Assembly: GCF_000165425.1 (NCBI RefSeq)
Contig: NW_001799066.1
Span: 886,119-950,118, forward strand
Direction of reading: 5' to 3'
Length of the DNA: 64,000 nucleotides
DNA from: Paramecium tetraurelia
Lineage: Eukaryota; Ciliophora; Oligohymenophorea; Peniculida; Parameciidae
Shown here: one piece after another, positions 37,013 through 49,642 of the stretch
How positions within the stretch are numbered: the first letter of the stretch is position 1
Layout: each line of letters opens with the position of its first letter
The notes under the pieces: generated by a model
Told to the model about the DNA's origin: nothing
What the model saw: only the letters and a program-made list of their open reading frames with translations
Database searches by the model: none
Position numbers and translations under genes: made by a program

Positions 37013-37397
37013 ATGATCGCAGGATATTTGTAAAGCAAGTTAATTGCAAAATCTAGCATATAGGAAGTGCACGGAACAGACATGTTAGCAACTTAAGGTA
37101 TTTTTGGAGTACATCTTTAATATAGATCGAAGAACTTCAAAAATCTATATGGGTGGATAATCTCAGTAGCAATTAAACCCATTGGATTTGGTTTAAATCA
37201 GCAGTGCCTTACCTCAATTTTCCTTTTAACAAAACAATGATCAAAGACTATAGACTCTTTTAAATACAAATTATTAATAACAAATTTCATAATTGGCCAG
37301 TCCACCAAATATTGATTTAATTAACTAGATCAAGGTATTTGTAATAAATATTTTAAAGGAATAAGCAAGAGTTGTGAGATTGCATTATTAAGCTTGA
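37013..37397 (+). CDS. Small Gln-rich protein
   Basis: Two introns (about 37099-37126 of 28 nt; about 37336-37359 of 24 nt) leave exactly 111 codons, a 110-residue protein. It is rich in Gln, Leu and Ser with a short C-terminal helix ('NQIKEQARVVRLHYQA'). No domain recognised. It sits between ASF1 and the PWWP gene on the same strand with gaps of 44 and 63 bp. Glutamine is coded mostly by TAA/TAG. Confidence 0.55.
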
Positions 37398-37460
37398 TTA
37401 ATTGGTGATATATAATAATAATATATTAATATAAATAAATATTTGAAATTGCAATACCAA

Positions 37461-39000
37461 ATGGATTCTGAAGTACCTGAGAGTTATAGTAAGGATGAAA
37501 TCGTCTGGGCAAAGATAAGAGGATGTAAGTGGTATACATTATTTTAGACCCCTGGTGGCCTGGAATTATAGCTGAAGTGATAAAGGATAAATAGTCATCG
37601 GAACCTGCTAAATATCTTGTAAATTTCATTGGAGATAACTCACAGTATGATTAACCTTTGAATAGAAGTTCCACATTACCTTTTTAAAGTCTTGCCAAAT
37701 ATTAGGAGAAGTATGAGGAAATAGTGCAGAAAATCAAGACTAAGCAACACAAAGATTCGGTCACAGCAGCAGATTAGATTTTGAAAGGGCAATCAACATA
37801 TGAAAGTATTTAAATTCTGATATAAGTTGAATCAAAAAAAATTTCTAAAAAGTAGAATTTCACTAAAACAGTCAGTAGAAGAAAGAAAACAAGATCATCT
37901 TCAAGCGAGGAACACAGTGGAATATATGGATCATCTAGAAAATCTAAGATGGATTCGGAGGATAGCACAAAACCAGACAATTTTAGTTCAGAGATTTAGG
38001 AATTATTGAAAATGATGACTGAGACTAAGTTGAACCCAGTTTTAATAGAAGCTAAAATATCAAGTGTATGATATATAATAAAAATAATAATAGCTGATTC
38101 AGATTGTTGATTTAGATAGACCTGACATAATGGAAGTTTTGTAGGGCCCCAATGGGAAATAGCTAATGCAGATACAAGCACGATTATCGGATAAAAAGAA
38201 TCTGTCTTAAGCTTAAATAAATTTTACACAATTCCTAGAGAAATTGAAATCAATCGTATTGAGAACGGTAATACAGAAATGAAAAATCTAGTTTTTTACA
38301 GTATTTTGACCCAACCGAAATCATCCAGTAACTCCATTAAGTATCAGGTTAAAAGAAGATCACCCAAAAGTTATTAGAGAAACTTTAAAATCAACCGAAT
38401 TTCATCTTGGATTGTATAATATTCAATATTAATTAAAAAGCTGAAGACGACAGTGAGGATTCAGATTCAGGAGAAAGTGATGGGGAAAGCGAGGAGGATG
38501 AATCAAGTGAAGAATCTGTGAAAAAGGGTAAAAATTAAAGACAGATAACTATTACTAAACCCATAATTAGAAAAAAATATACATAAGCTTAATCTCCTAA
38601 GAAACCCAGAAAACAAAGTTAGGACGTTCCCAATCCTTTACAAAAAAACAAGGTAGTGTAGAAAATATCTGAAACGATATCAGAACACACTGATTAAATT
38701 ATTCCAAAAAGGATAAGTGAAGATATTGAGAGCAGGATTAGATCTTGTGATTCAAATATGGGATTTGTATATAAGAAGAAATATCGTACAATTCTAGACA
38801 ATATTAAAGTATGAAGATTTAGTTATTAATTTTAGAAATAATCTAAACAAGACATAATTAATTTGTTATCAAATAGTTCAAATTAAGAATAGTTATGGAG
38901 TAAATACTTATTTTATTTTCTAGATCTTCTGAACGGTAATACCTAGAGTATGAACCAGAGTGGGAATAAGCAAAATGATTATGAATAATAAAATTCATGA
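37461..39000 (+). CDS. PWWP-domain chromatin protein
   Basis: Introns at 37525-37547, 38066-38093, 38268-38301 and 38809-38835 give 475 residues. The N-terminus is a PWWP domain: 'IVWAKIRGYPWWPGIIAEVI' followed by 'KYLVNFIGDNSQYD'. Such domains read methylated histone H3 or DNA. A basic linker leads to a helical region (about 37980-38400, 'ELLKMMTETKLNPVLI', 'QFLEKLKSIVLRT') resembling LEDGF/TFIIS N-terminal-type bundles. An acidic Glu/Asp/Ser run follows, then a C-terminal helical segment. The domain pair recalls LEDGF/HDGF proteins, although here the second domain is inferred from helix pattern only. The third intron is long for this window (34 nt). Confidence 0.82.
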
Positions 39001-39031
39001 ATATGATCAACTAATATTATTCAAAATTGGT

Positions 39032-42000
39032 ATGTCTGATAATTAATTTAAATTCAAATATTATCTCAACTTCATGGATATTTATTAACTATTAAGTTTT
39101 GATGGATTCAACAACACCTTGGAGATCATTCTCAACAAATTGGCCTGTTAGAAGTTGCAATAGATTCAAAACAATCTAAATATTATTTGCATTATTGGAT
39201 CTCAAAAGTCAGGCAAAAGTTGGTTATTGAATAAGTTGTTCATGCAGGGTTAAGGTTTTCAATCTAGCACCAAAGTAACAATCATAATAAACTCAAGGGA
39301 TTCTATTTTACCTATGATGGTTAATTGATTATCGATACAGAGGGTTTGGGTTGCGGCGATCAAAGAAAAGACATCTAAATCATCTTACTTGCATCTCTAT
39401 TATCAAGTGTAGTAATCTATTGTGGTAAACAAGAATCATATTTATTCCTTAGGTTATTCAGTTGAAGATTTCGAACTCATGATTAATCTTGAAGATTATG
39501 AGGATTTTCTACCTCCTTTTATTTGGGTTTTGAGAGATATACAAAACAAGGATGCACTCCAACCTAAAGAACTACTTGAAAGATAGTTTAAATCATAAAA
39601 TAGAGTGAAGAAACACCTACTTAAGCTTTTCTCAGATTGTGTTACTATTCCATCATCAAGTGAAAGTATAGAGTTCATAGATTCCATGGCTTTGTTAAGG
39701 AGAAAAGTGTTAAATTATGCGAAACCCAAGAAAATCTATTAGAACATTTATTTGAATGGTCCGCTTTTGGTCGAGATGATTTAAATGGTAGTTACCAAAT
39801 TCAATAGCAATCAACCTGTTGATTTACGACAAGTAACTGAAACAATTGTAGACAGGCAATCTACAGTGTTGTTAAATGAAGCATTTAAAAAATATGAATA
39901 ATCAATTACATAACTCAAATTGCCAACATGTTCATTTGAAGAATTAAAGAACCACCATAAGGATTCAGAACTCAAAGCTTTGGAGTATTTGAAATCTAAA
40001 ATCAACGACAAAGATTTAAATGATGATTTACATCAAATGTGTAAAGAAACATTCAAAGAGATCTGTAAACGCAATGAATAAGAAGCAACCAATTTATGCA
40101 ATTAATTTATTAATTAAGAATTTTAAACCTTGCAAAAACGATTATCTGAATATAGAAGTATCTTAGAATTTGAGAGAGACATCAAATTATTCTATTAATT
40201 TTTATTGGAACATGGCCCAAAAACTGTTTTAAAGCAACAAGTGTATTAAGAATTCTATAATAAAATGATGACAGAAGGTACAAACATGTTCATTAAACAA
40301 TAAAATTAACAACAATAACAACAACAATAACAACCATTATAAATAAAAAATGAAAATATCAGCACAGAAAAGGATAAAACAATTAATGAATTGATATGTA
40401 AAGTTAAAGAACAAGAAAATAAAGTTTATTCATAACAATCATAAATTAAATTATTAGAGGAATAGCTATTTTCATCAGATAAATAATTAGAGATATTATA
40501 AACTGAATTAATTAAGTAAAAGGAACTTCATCAATAGCAATTTAAATAATTTGAGAGAAATCTTTACCTAAAAGAATCTGAATTCAATAAGATGAAAGCA
40601 CTCAACGAATAAAAGATACAACATCTAACAAAACAATTAGAACAGAGTTAAAGAAAAGAAACATAAATGGATTCTTCATTTCTCTCGACGAAATCAGAGT
40701 ATACTATTTAAATTAGAGATGTTTAATCGAAATATGAGTAAATGATCACTTAATTGCAAGAAAGACTATTAGTATAAACTGATAAAACCTAGTAACTCCA
40801 AGATCAATTGAATAATCTAGAGTAATAAAATACTTAAGCTTAATTTAAATTACAAAGTAAGGACAGTAAAATTTATGAATATTAATAATAAATCTAATTA
40901 TTGAAGAATTCGGTAGTTTAATTGCCATAGATTGATAATTTAAATTATGAAGAAAACGAAAAATAAATAGTAAGGTTGAAAGAAATTATTGAATCTTAAG
41001 AAACACAATTGAAAGAGAAGACATCCTAATTGATACAATTAAAATCTAGTTTGGAAAGAGAATAAGCATTGATTGCTCAGGAGAAATAGTTCTTAGAAAT
41101 ATAACTCAAGGACCTCTCTGAACAATTGAAGCTAGAGAAGAAGAATCATGAATAAACTTTAGGTTTATTTGAAAGCTAAAACGATGTGAATAAAAGTTAA
41201 GTATTCTCGAAACAATATATGGAAATGAAGGATATGCATTTGAACGAAATGAAATAATTAGAACAAGAATTTGAAATCTAAAGAAGAAAAATGTAATAAT
41301 AGATTGAGTATTTGAATTCAGAATTAAATAAAACTGAGAGCTAATTATTATATTAATAAAATGATTTTACTAGAGAATTATAATAAACAAAAACTTAGAT
41401 TCTCAATTATGAGGATAACATTTAAAGATTGAATAGAGAATTTATGTTATTAGAATAGCAAAAGACTAGAATTTAAAGAGAATTGGAAGAGAAATTGATT
41501 TTGAAAACGAAGAATCAACAACAAGAAATCGAAGAATTAAAAAGATAAAATTTGAATGAGTATAGATTGTTATAGAATAAAAATGAAGAATAAATTTCAT
41601 AGTTGAGATGTATGTATGAATTAGAGAGATAAAAAATTGAGTAAAAATTTATGGAAGATAGAAAGACTATGGAAGAAAAGTATAATCAAATGGTTGAGGA
41701 GTTGGAAAGTCAATTTGACAATAATTAAGATGAGGAGATTAAAAAATTATAGAAAAAGTTAAAATAAAATGATTTGTAAATGCAACAATTATCCTAGCAT
41801 TGGTAAAATGAAAACGATTTAAAATAAAAATAGATTTTAAGTCTAGAGTAGGTGAACAATTCTTTGAAAATATCTATTTAACAATTTTAGGATGAATAAT
41901 AGAATCTATAAAAGTAATTACAAGACTTGCATCAAATCAATTAAATTAAGGAAGAGGAACTAAACACTTTAAAATAATAGGGATAATATGATTCATTGAA

Positions 42001-43407
42001 TAATAATAAATAAGATTAAATAGAAAAGATTAAATAAAATAATTCTCTAGAAAAATAGAAACTCACTGAGTAAATCAATGAATTAAAAAAATAACTAGAA
42101 GATGCATAAGATGAAAATATTAAAATGAAAGTTGAATATGAAAAGCAGTTGGCTTTAATAACCTAAGAAAATGAATTCAATTCACACAAAGTAGAATAAC
42201 TATAAACTCAATTATAAAACTATCAACAAAAAAACTTTACATAGTTAATTAAAATTGAAAGCAATGTTGCTTAATTAACTCTTGAAACTGACCTTAAAGA
42301 ATAGCAATAGAAGTATGAAAAGTTAAGACAATAATATAAAGAATAAGAAATAAACAATAATAAAATAGTAGTTGACTTATAACAATAAGTTGAATAATTA
42401 AAAACATAATTATAAGAGGAATAAAATAATTAACAATAGAAAAACGTAAACCTTCCGACCCCTTAAAATATTGTGTCATCGAACACTTAAGTAATTAACT
42501 AATTGAAGCAATAAAATGAAAAATTGTAAAGTGAACTGTAGGAATTTAAATCCTTACATGAACGAGATACCTTACTTTGGGAAGGTAAATTCAAATTCTT
42601 GTAGTAATAAAAGGATTAATCAAAATAAGATTTACAAGAGGCCATGAAAAAGTTTGAATTCACTATTAATCATCTCTAAAAAGCCAGATAATAAGATTTA
42701 GAGGAAGAGAGTAACTCTATCTCTGAAATGTTAGTAACTTTAGAAAAGAAGTATTAGTTGTAAGTTTTAGATCTTACGGAGCATCATTAAGCAATTGTTA
42801 ATGAATATGCTATGAAGATTGAATAGTTACAAAAAGAAATAACATTAAACAATATGTCAAATTAAAATTATCATAAGGGTGATTATAGTGATATCTCTTC
42901 ACTCTACGAAAATCAAATTGAATAAATAAAATTGTAATATGAAACCAAAATTGAAGAGTTATACTTAAATCATACTGAAGAGAGGTAGATTTGGAGAGCC
43001 AAGCTGAGTGAAGCTGAAGAAAAATTAAAGGAAGCTGAAATCAGAAGATCTAATATGGTGTTTGAGCATGAGAAAGAAAGGGCAAAATGGAATATTGAGA
43101 AGGATGAATTGAAATATCAGAAAAGTGATTTGCAAGAATAATGTTAGAATTTAGAATAACAAAAGAATAAGTCTGATAAAAAGAATAAGAAGGTTGGTAC
43201 TATAAGAACAAGATTAAGTCCGAATAAATCTCCTGGTAGTTGTTTATTAATATTATAGGAACATTTTCTAATGCTTCTAAATTAGGACAGTCCTTTGATA
43301 CCTTCTAATAAGCGAGTATGGAACTACCAGAAGAAAACAAATCGATTCATTTGAATCCTGGGGAATCATTCGAAGCCTATTATTTAGCATAAAAAAAGTT
43401 TGATTGA
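39032..43407 (+). CDS. GBP-like large GTPase fused to a very long coiled coil
   Basis: Introns at 39275-39297, 39425-39452 and 43236-43258 give exactly 1,434 codons. The N-terminal ~300 residues form a guanylate-binding-protein type GTPase: P-loop 'IIGSQKSGKSWLLNKLF', switch II 'LIIDTEGLGCGDQRKDI', and a probable base-recognition loop 'PFIWVLRDIQ' (LRD). A helical middle domain follows, then about 950 residues of almost pure Gln/Glu/Lys coiled coil, mostly TAA/TAG-coded Gln. Animal GBPs are ~600 residues, so the tail is far longer. GBPs and atlastins assemble on membranes; a role in membrane or cytoskeletal tethering is inference. In-frame ATGs upstream overlap the previous gene's stop, so I chose 39032. 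Confidence 0.83.
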
Positions 43408-43430
43408 TAATTAATATAAATTTATTATTA

Positions 43431-44421
43431 ATGTTATTTGCTAAACAACAAGATTATAACCCTATTGAACAATATTAACCAACCTCATTTAGTTATGGTT
43501 CAGGCATTTATACACCATAAAAACCTAAGATTGCTTACAATAATGGCATTATTAATTAACAACCAAGAACCAGAGCTGAGAGAGTACGTTAATCAATTAT
43601 CTTAGGAATATCAAAAGGAAATAGAAATCAAATCTGCAGGACCGAGAATACAACAGAACTGTAACCAATAAAATTATAATCTAGATTCACAGAAAGACGA
43701 TATGAAAAGTCTTTTGCATAGTCCAATGCCTGATACGACTCTTTTTCAGGCAGGTATGTTTATTATATGAAAAAAACAGAACGAGATAGATTTGCAAAAG
43801 ACTTCGCAGCCGAAGATAAAAAGCAAAGAGAAATGTAATACAAGCTAAAATAATTATCTTATGAATCAAGGAGATTAGCAAATCTATAAAGGGATGGTGT
43901 ACTATGGTAGCGAAATGAAGAATATTTGCTTAAAGTAGATTATCGAATTAAAATAGGACGAATAACGAAGACAGTATCATTCTGAACAATTTACAAGAGG
44001 TAAAAGGAATACAAATGGATTGGCTTATAACCCTATCACTTTGGAGTATGCCTAAAATGAGGCTGGTCAAGCATTAAGACGATATGACGAATTGCATCAA
44101 GTGAGAAAATTTGTAAGGGCCAAAAATTTAGACACAAGAGCTAATTGTGGTTTCAACGTATTAAGTGGTAATTTACTTAACAAATAATAATAGGTTAGGA
44201 GAGATAGGGTGTTGATTAAATAGTTCCAGATGAACTAAGGCCCGACTATTAATTAAGGGTCAGAGATTTATAAAATTAATTAAATTTAAAGCATTATGCC
44301 CTCTAATAATAAATATTTTAATGAAAATATATTATTTATTTATTATCTAATGTAATTTTAATTTTTAATTATTACTGTATTTATAATGTATACACTTCAT
44401 ATGTTGACATAATAACATTGA
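43431..44421 (+). CDS. Charged cytoskeletal-type protein of unknown family
   Basis: Introns at 43584-43605, 43754-43779 and 43935-43956 give 306 residues. The core is charged helix ('DRFAKDFAAEDKKQREMQYK', 'RRLANLQRDGVLWQRNEEYL') and ends with 'RRYDELHQVRKFVRAKNLDT' and 'RANCGFNVLSG', a pattern I associate with axonemal proteins. No name can be given. The last ~40 codons before the TGA at 44419-44421 are AT-rich and look like 3' UTR, so an unseen splice may give an earlier stop. It follows the GTPase gene by 23 bp. Confidence 0.65.
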
Positions 44422-44847
44422 TTTCAATATGCTTATTGATAAAAATTAAAGACTTAGAAGTAATAATATCTTCTAGTTTAGTATAATCTACCCTAAGATG
44501 GATCATGCGAATAGCAAATTGAAATAATTTAGACATTAATTTACTTTTAAGATGTTTAATTTTTAATAAAATTTATTGTGAAAATTTAGTTTCTATTCAT
44601 TTTCTATCTTTTCATTATGTAAAAGAGCATGATTAATGGAGAGTTATATAATATAAACATTATTTCTAATTATTTAAATAAACATTAACAAATCGTATAA
44701 CTATATTATTAAAGTTAAGATTATCATTACTTAAACCAAACCTTTAACTATACTATTGATATTGAATATTATTCATTAAAGAAATTGCTTGGATCTTATT
44801 TCAAATTAGAGCTTTCTTATATAATTATTGTTATATTAATTAATAAA
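44422..44847. other. Intergenic stretch, nothing recognised
   Basis: AT-rich, no protein-like frame on either strand. It presumably holds the 3' end of the upstream gene and the promoter of the dynactin-like gene. Confidence 0.35.
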
Positions 44848-47800
44848 ATGGAGTAATTGCAGGAAGGAGATTACGTAACAATATTGAAAGATCCTATTAA
44901 AAATGAAAAAGGATATATCAGATATTTAGGGGAATTGGAAGGTAGACCAGGCACATTTTATGGAATCCATTTGGATGTAATTTGAATTAATTAAACACCA
45001 GAATAAAGTTGGGTCTCATAATGGTACATTGTAAGGGAAGGAATACTTTACTTGTCCTGAAGGTCATGGCCTATTCATCACAGGGAATCATTTAAAAAAG
45101 ACAACTATGGTCACAAGAGATCCAAATAAGTATAATTATTAGTGATATTTCAGAAAATCTACAAAAGTAACAAAAGATGAACCTAAGCCACAAAAGTTAA
45201 AGACGAGTGCTAGTTCAGCTGCAGTTGTTTAAAAAGCATAGCCTCAATAACAAAGTTAATATGGAAGCAACCAAACTACAAAGTAAACCACTCTGAAAAG
45301 AAATGAATCCAAGAAAGAAACAGTAGTGAAACGACTTGTTGAAGAATAAATTGAAGAGAGACTGTCCACTTTAGAAGCAGAAGAAGTCCAAGAAGTATGA
45401 AATTGCGAATATGATATTTTAGCCACAACAACTAATTAAGTAATAATCAGAACCTGAGCCTTAGTTTTTAGATCATTAACAAGAATTAGAAAGTGTTAGA
45501 TAATAATATCAAGCTTTAAAAATTGTTGCAAATGATTACAAGTTGGAAAATAAATCATTAAAAAAGAAAGTAGAATAATTAGAATAAGAATTAACTGAGA
45601 ATTTGGAAGATTTGGATTCATATGAAAAATTAATAATGGAATGTGAATAATTAAAATCTGATAAAGACATTATGACTTTAAAATTGCAGGAATTTGAGGC
45701 AGCAAATTAATCATTATAATAATAAGTAAGTTAATTGCAATTTGAAAAAGAATTAGCAGATCTGGAAATTGAAGAAGCATTGGTCACTTGTGGAGCCAAT
45801 CTTTAAGTAGGCAATCAAGATTCTAGTGAGGTTGTGCTTAAAAATGCTCAATTACAAAAGGCTCTGGCTTAATTAAAATAAGAATATGATGAATACAAAC
45901 AATAAAAAATAACCGAAATTTAATAATACTAAATTAGATTAGAGGCCATTCCATCATTAAATGAAAAGGCTATGAGATGTGCTAAATTGGAAAGTTAAGT
46001 GAAGAAGTTGACTGAAGAAAATTAAGAACTGTGCCAAAGAGTTGATGAAAGTTAAGCTTTGCAAGAAATGATTGAGAAAATGACAGAAACTTTAATGAAG
46101 AAGGATGATCTTATTGAAGAATTAAGAAATTAAATTAAAACAATTAATGAAGAGAAGAAATTGGATTAAGAATTGATATCAACTTTATTGGATGAAAGCA
46201 ATTCATTGGAAAAATCATTAAATGATATGCAATTTAAACTAGATTAAGCTAATGCTTAGATTAATAACAATGCAAATGACTTATAAGAGAAGGATTTATA
46301 AATACAAAGACTTAAAGTAAAGGTAGCTTAATTGAATAAATAAGTTGACCAATAAAGGCTAGAGGAGGATAATACTCAAAATGAGCATCCAAAAAAGACA
46401 TTCTTAGATGAAATCAATATTAAGAATTAAGAATTGATATCATAATAAAGAGATACTTACAAAAAGTACATGAAAGTAGCATTAAACAATATTGAAATAA
46501 GAAATCAAATAGCATTAAAGGGAATAATCATTTATAAATCATTACCATAAGATTATTGCACAAAACTAAAATTCAATCTATTAGAACCCGTGATTTTAGT
46601 AAGAAAATTAAGCGAGAAATCATTGCTAGTGGCTGATGAATTTTTATAATAATTAGAAAATTAGAGTGATAAATTCATAAAAGAGGAATTATAAGATTTA
46701 GGATTTTGGATGTTAAATGCTCATAAATCTCTTTATTAATTAAGTGATCTGTGTAATATATTCACTACATACCTATAAAATTAGACAGACAGAGAATCTT
46801 TAGAGAAAGTTGCTAGAAATGGAATTTTATTGAATTAATTCAAAATTGCTGATACCTTGGTTGATATGATAATCTAAAGTGTGCAAAATGAAAAAATCAG
46901 TACATAGCTATCCTTATCAGAATTGTAATTTGCAATTTAAAGAATTAACGACGATCTTAGCAATCTTGAAATTTAAGAAGGTGCAGTAATTGAATCTCTC
47001 TTGAATCAAATAATATTTAAATATAGCTATTCAATCTTTAATTTCAAAGTCATCATTAACTAATCAACTGCTACAACTCTATAGCAGATAACTGTTGATT
47101 AGTTGATTGATACATTGATTTAAAGGTGTAAGGAGTTATCAAAATAATTACGTTATGGAAGATAATGTTGGGGAGGATACTTTAATAGAAAGAATGAGAA
47201 ATTCTTAGAATTAATAAATTACTTATAACAATTATTGCAATAGGATTTGAATAAGCTAGAGTTAGATCAGTATTAATAGTATATTTCCTGTTAAGGAGAA
47301 TCTGTTTCATAGCCATACAGAGATAGGTGTGTATCTATTGTTCATTTGTTGAATTAAATAAATCAACAATTTGAAGAGTAAAATATTAATGAAGAATTTT
47401 TATCAAACAAACCAACCTTGCATTCATATGCATAAACATCTCTTTGGGCATAATGGTAGAAAGAATTAAAGTCTTAATTGTCTGATATTTCATATACTAT
47501 TGAATCTGAAAAAAGATTGAAGGATGATTTGCAAAAATTGTAGTAGGAGAAAACTCAAATTTACTCTGATTGTGTGGCATTGCGTAAAAACAAGGAAGCA
47601 TTAGAGAATAGAGTGGTTGATTTACAAATTAAGGCTGATAGAGTATAAGTTCTTGAGAATGAAAAACAAAGGCATTTAGAGAAGATTAAAGGATTTAACG
47701 AAGCTTCAGAATTGACAAGGAAAGAGATTGATAATTTAGAAAATAAATTGAAAGAGAGCGAAGATATTAGGAAGTAACTAGAAGAACAAATTAGTTTATA

Positions 47801-48221
47801 CCAATAATAATAACCAAAGAACTCTTTTCTTGATTAACTTTAAGGTAGAAATTTTAGAAAGAGTGGAACGTTGTTGATCTAATCATCCAACAATTTAGAT
47901 TAGGAGAGCACTTTTAATCCATTTTAAGAATTAACTATGAATAAAGGAATTGAGGCTGTGTTATTGAAGGAGAATCAACAACTAAAGTTATACAAGTTGA
48001 GAGATGAAATACTCTCAATAACATCATCTAATGAAAAACCTTAGATTGAAGAAAAATTGTTATAAATAAGAAAATTAAAAATGAAATAATTAAAAAGTAT
48101 GGCTTTGAATGAAAAGTTTGATGCTAGAAACTAAGCAGCAAAATTCTATGTGAAATAAAATGGAATGAAACTTACAAATACAGTCTTGATGGATACTTTG
48201 TAGGCTATTATAGCAGTTTGA
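44848..48221 (+). CDS. CAP-Gly coiled-coil protein, dynactin p150-like
   Basis: Introns at 44977-45001, 45130-45153 and 45395-45422 give 1,098 residues. A CAP-Gly domain lies at residues ~8-75: 'GYIRYLGELEGRPGTFYGIH' and 'GSHNGTLQGKEYFTCPEGHG'; it binds microtubule or EB-protein tails. After a basic Ser/Gln linker comes a first coiled coil (~45430-46480). A mostly helical middle domain follows (about 46500-47460), then a second coiled coil and a helical end. This order matches dynactin subunit 1 (p150-Glued), the dynein activator. The canonical GKNDG loop reads GSHNGT. CLIP-type proteins also begin with CAP-Gly, but the helical middle favours dynactin. Confidence 0.78.
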
Positions 48222-48273
48222 AAAATATGAGTTAAAATAAAATATAATAATATATAAAAATTGATAATAATCT

Positions 48274-48573
48274 TCAATTATCGGTTCTTTTTAAAATAGA
48301 TCTTTTCCTTTATGAATTTTATTCAGTTTCTTGGTTAATACAAGGATTGAGCCATCCTATATTTGAGAGCCCTTTACATTTTAAAACTTATCGTTTGATG
48401 TAGGTTACTTCTGTATTTGGATGATAATTAAGTACAATAAGTAGTTCGTTAAATTTAATCTCCTTACAACTTCTCTCGAGAATCATGGGCTCCTCTTCAT
48501 CCACTGCAGACTTTTAGAGAAGATTCAAAGGTGTAGGTTTTGAAATTTTTGATAATGGTGAAAAGGAATTCAT
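48274..48573 (-). CDS. Small basic protein of unknown function
   Basis: Intronless 99-residue frame from 'MNSFSPLSKISKPTPL' to the TGA at 48274, with a Lys/Arg-rich end. No domain seen. Two Cys-containing segments ('SCKEIKF', 'LKCKGLSNIGWLNPC') sit mid-protein. It converges with the dynactin-like gene, 52 bp apart. Confidence 0.55.
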
Positions 48574-48746
48574 TAAAAATACAATTTATTATAATCTCTA
48601 ATTAAGATATGGATTTGAAGTTTATATTATGAATAAAATTCTAAATAATTCGTGATAATTCGAAAAATTTAACAAATCATTATGATAAGATATTTGTAAT
48701 TCAAATTTGAGTATTTATTTGTTAATAAATTATTTAATATATTAAA

Positions 48747-49238
48747 ATGAATTAACATAATAAAGTATAAGAATATGAAAAAGTTCTTGATTTACTTGAT
48801 CACTTTTTAAAAAAATACTAAAATTTAGGTAGGAACGCCATAGAAACTTCAATTGTCAGTCTCCTCAAAAATAATGTGACTGGGTTATTCTTTGTTGGCT
48901 TCTATCAAGTAATTGATGGTATACTCATTGATTCGATATTAGATAATCATCTTGAAGTCGGACCATATTAAAGTACTATATTGGCAACACCAAGAATAGA
49001 GAAGGGCAAAGGATAATGTGGGTAATGTTGGGCAGAAGGAAAAGTCTAGATTCAAGAAGATGTGAAGGTCTGTTAGAACTACATAGCTTGCGACAATGAG
49101 ACATAAAGTGAGATTGTTATTCCAGTAATAAAGAATGGAGTTGTGTTAAGTGTTTTAGATATTGATTCAGAACATTTGTCCCGATTTGATGAAGTCGATT
49201 CTAAGTATTTATAAAGAATAGTTGAGTATTTAATTTGA
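48747..49238 (+). CDS. Free methionine-(R)-sulfoxide reductase (GAF domain)
   Basis: Intronless, 163 residues. It matches the fRMsr family: 'LFFVGFYQV', 'GKGQCGQCWAEGKVQIQEDV', 'YIACDNETQSEIVIPVIKNG', and 'VLSVLDIDSEHLSRFDEVD'. The Cys in GKGQCG and in IACD correspond to family active-site cysteines as I recall them; additional Cys (QCW, VCQ) are nearby. The enzyme reduces free Met-R-sulfoxide with thioredoxin and protects against oxidation. Length fits the family. Confidence 0.9.
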
Positions 49239-49252
49239 TAAACTATTAATAA

Positions 49253-49642
49253 ATGACACTTTCCTTTGAATTATTGAATTTGAGATTAACGTTTATGAGA
49301 TATGATTTCAAGCCATTTGACTTTGGTTATGAGACTCTATGCTCTTGGTGGAGTACATTCAATAAAGAAGCTTCTGTAGAAAACATCCATGACTAGAACA
49401 AATCAATAAAGCTACTTTTTAAGGAGCTAAGTGTATATTTAGTTTTGATGTAGTTTATAATGATGAACTATATAATATAAATCAACATGTAAGATTAATT
49501 TTTAATGGATTAGTGTTTTTCATTCATTATTATATACTATAATGAGAGTAGAATAAATACTCTATTTACCTTATCAATTCTTTATTTATATCCTAAAAAG
49601 TGGTTACATAAAGAATAATAATGTTAAGTCTTCAATTAATGA
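49253..49642 (+). CDS. Possible small gene, weak
   Basis: A 130-codon frame opens 14 bp after the reductase stop ('RYDFKPFDFGYETLCSWWST'). Its second half is AT-rich and doubtful. Another frame over 49400-49490 reads better ('GAKCIFSFDVVYNDELYNIN'), but I find no intron that joins the two. It may be a damaged gene. Confidence 0.3.

Noticed and set aside
43726-43740. In-frame TGA that could be selenocysteine in the 43431-44421 gene
   Set aside because: A 22-nt intron at 43584-43605 moves the reading to another frame, so this TGA is never read.
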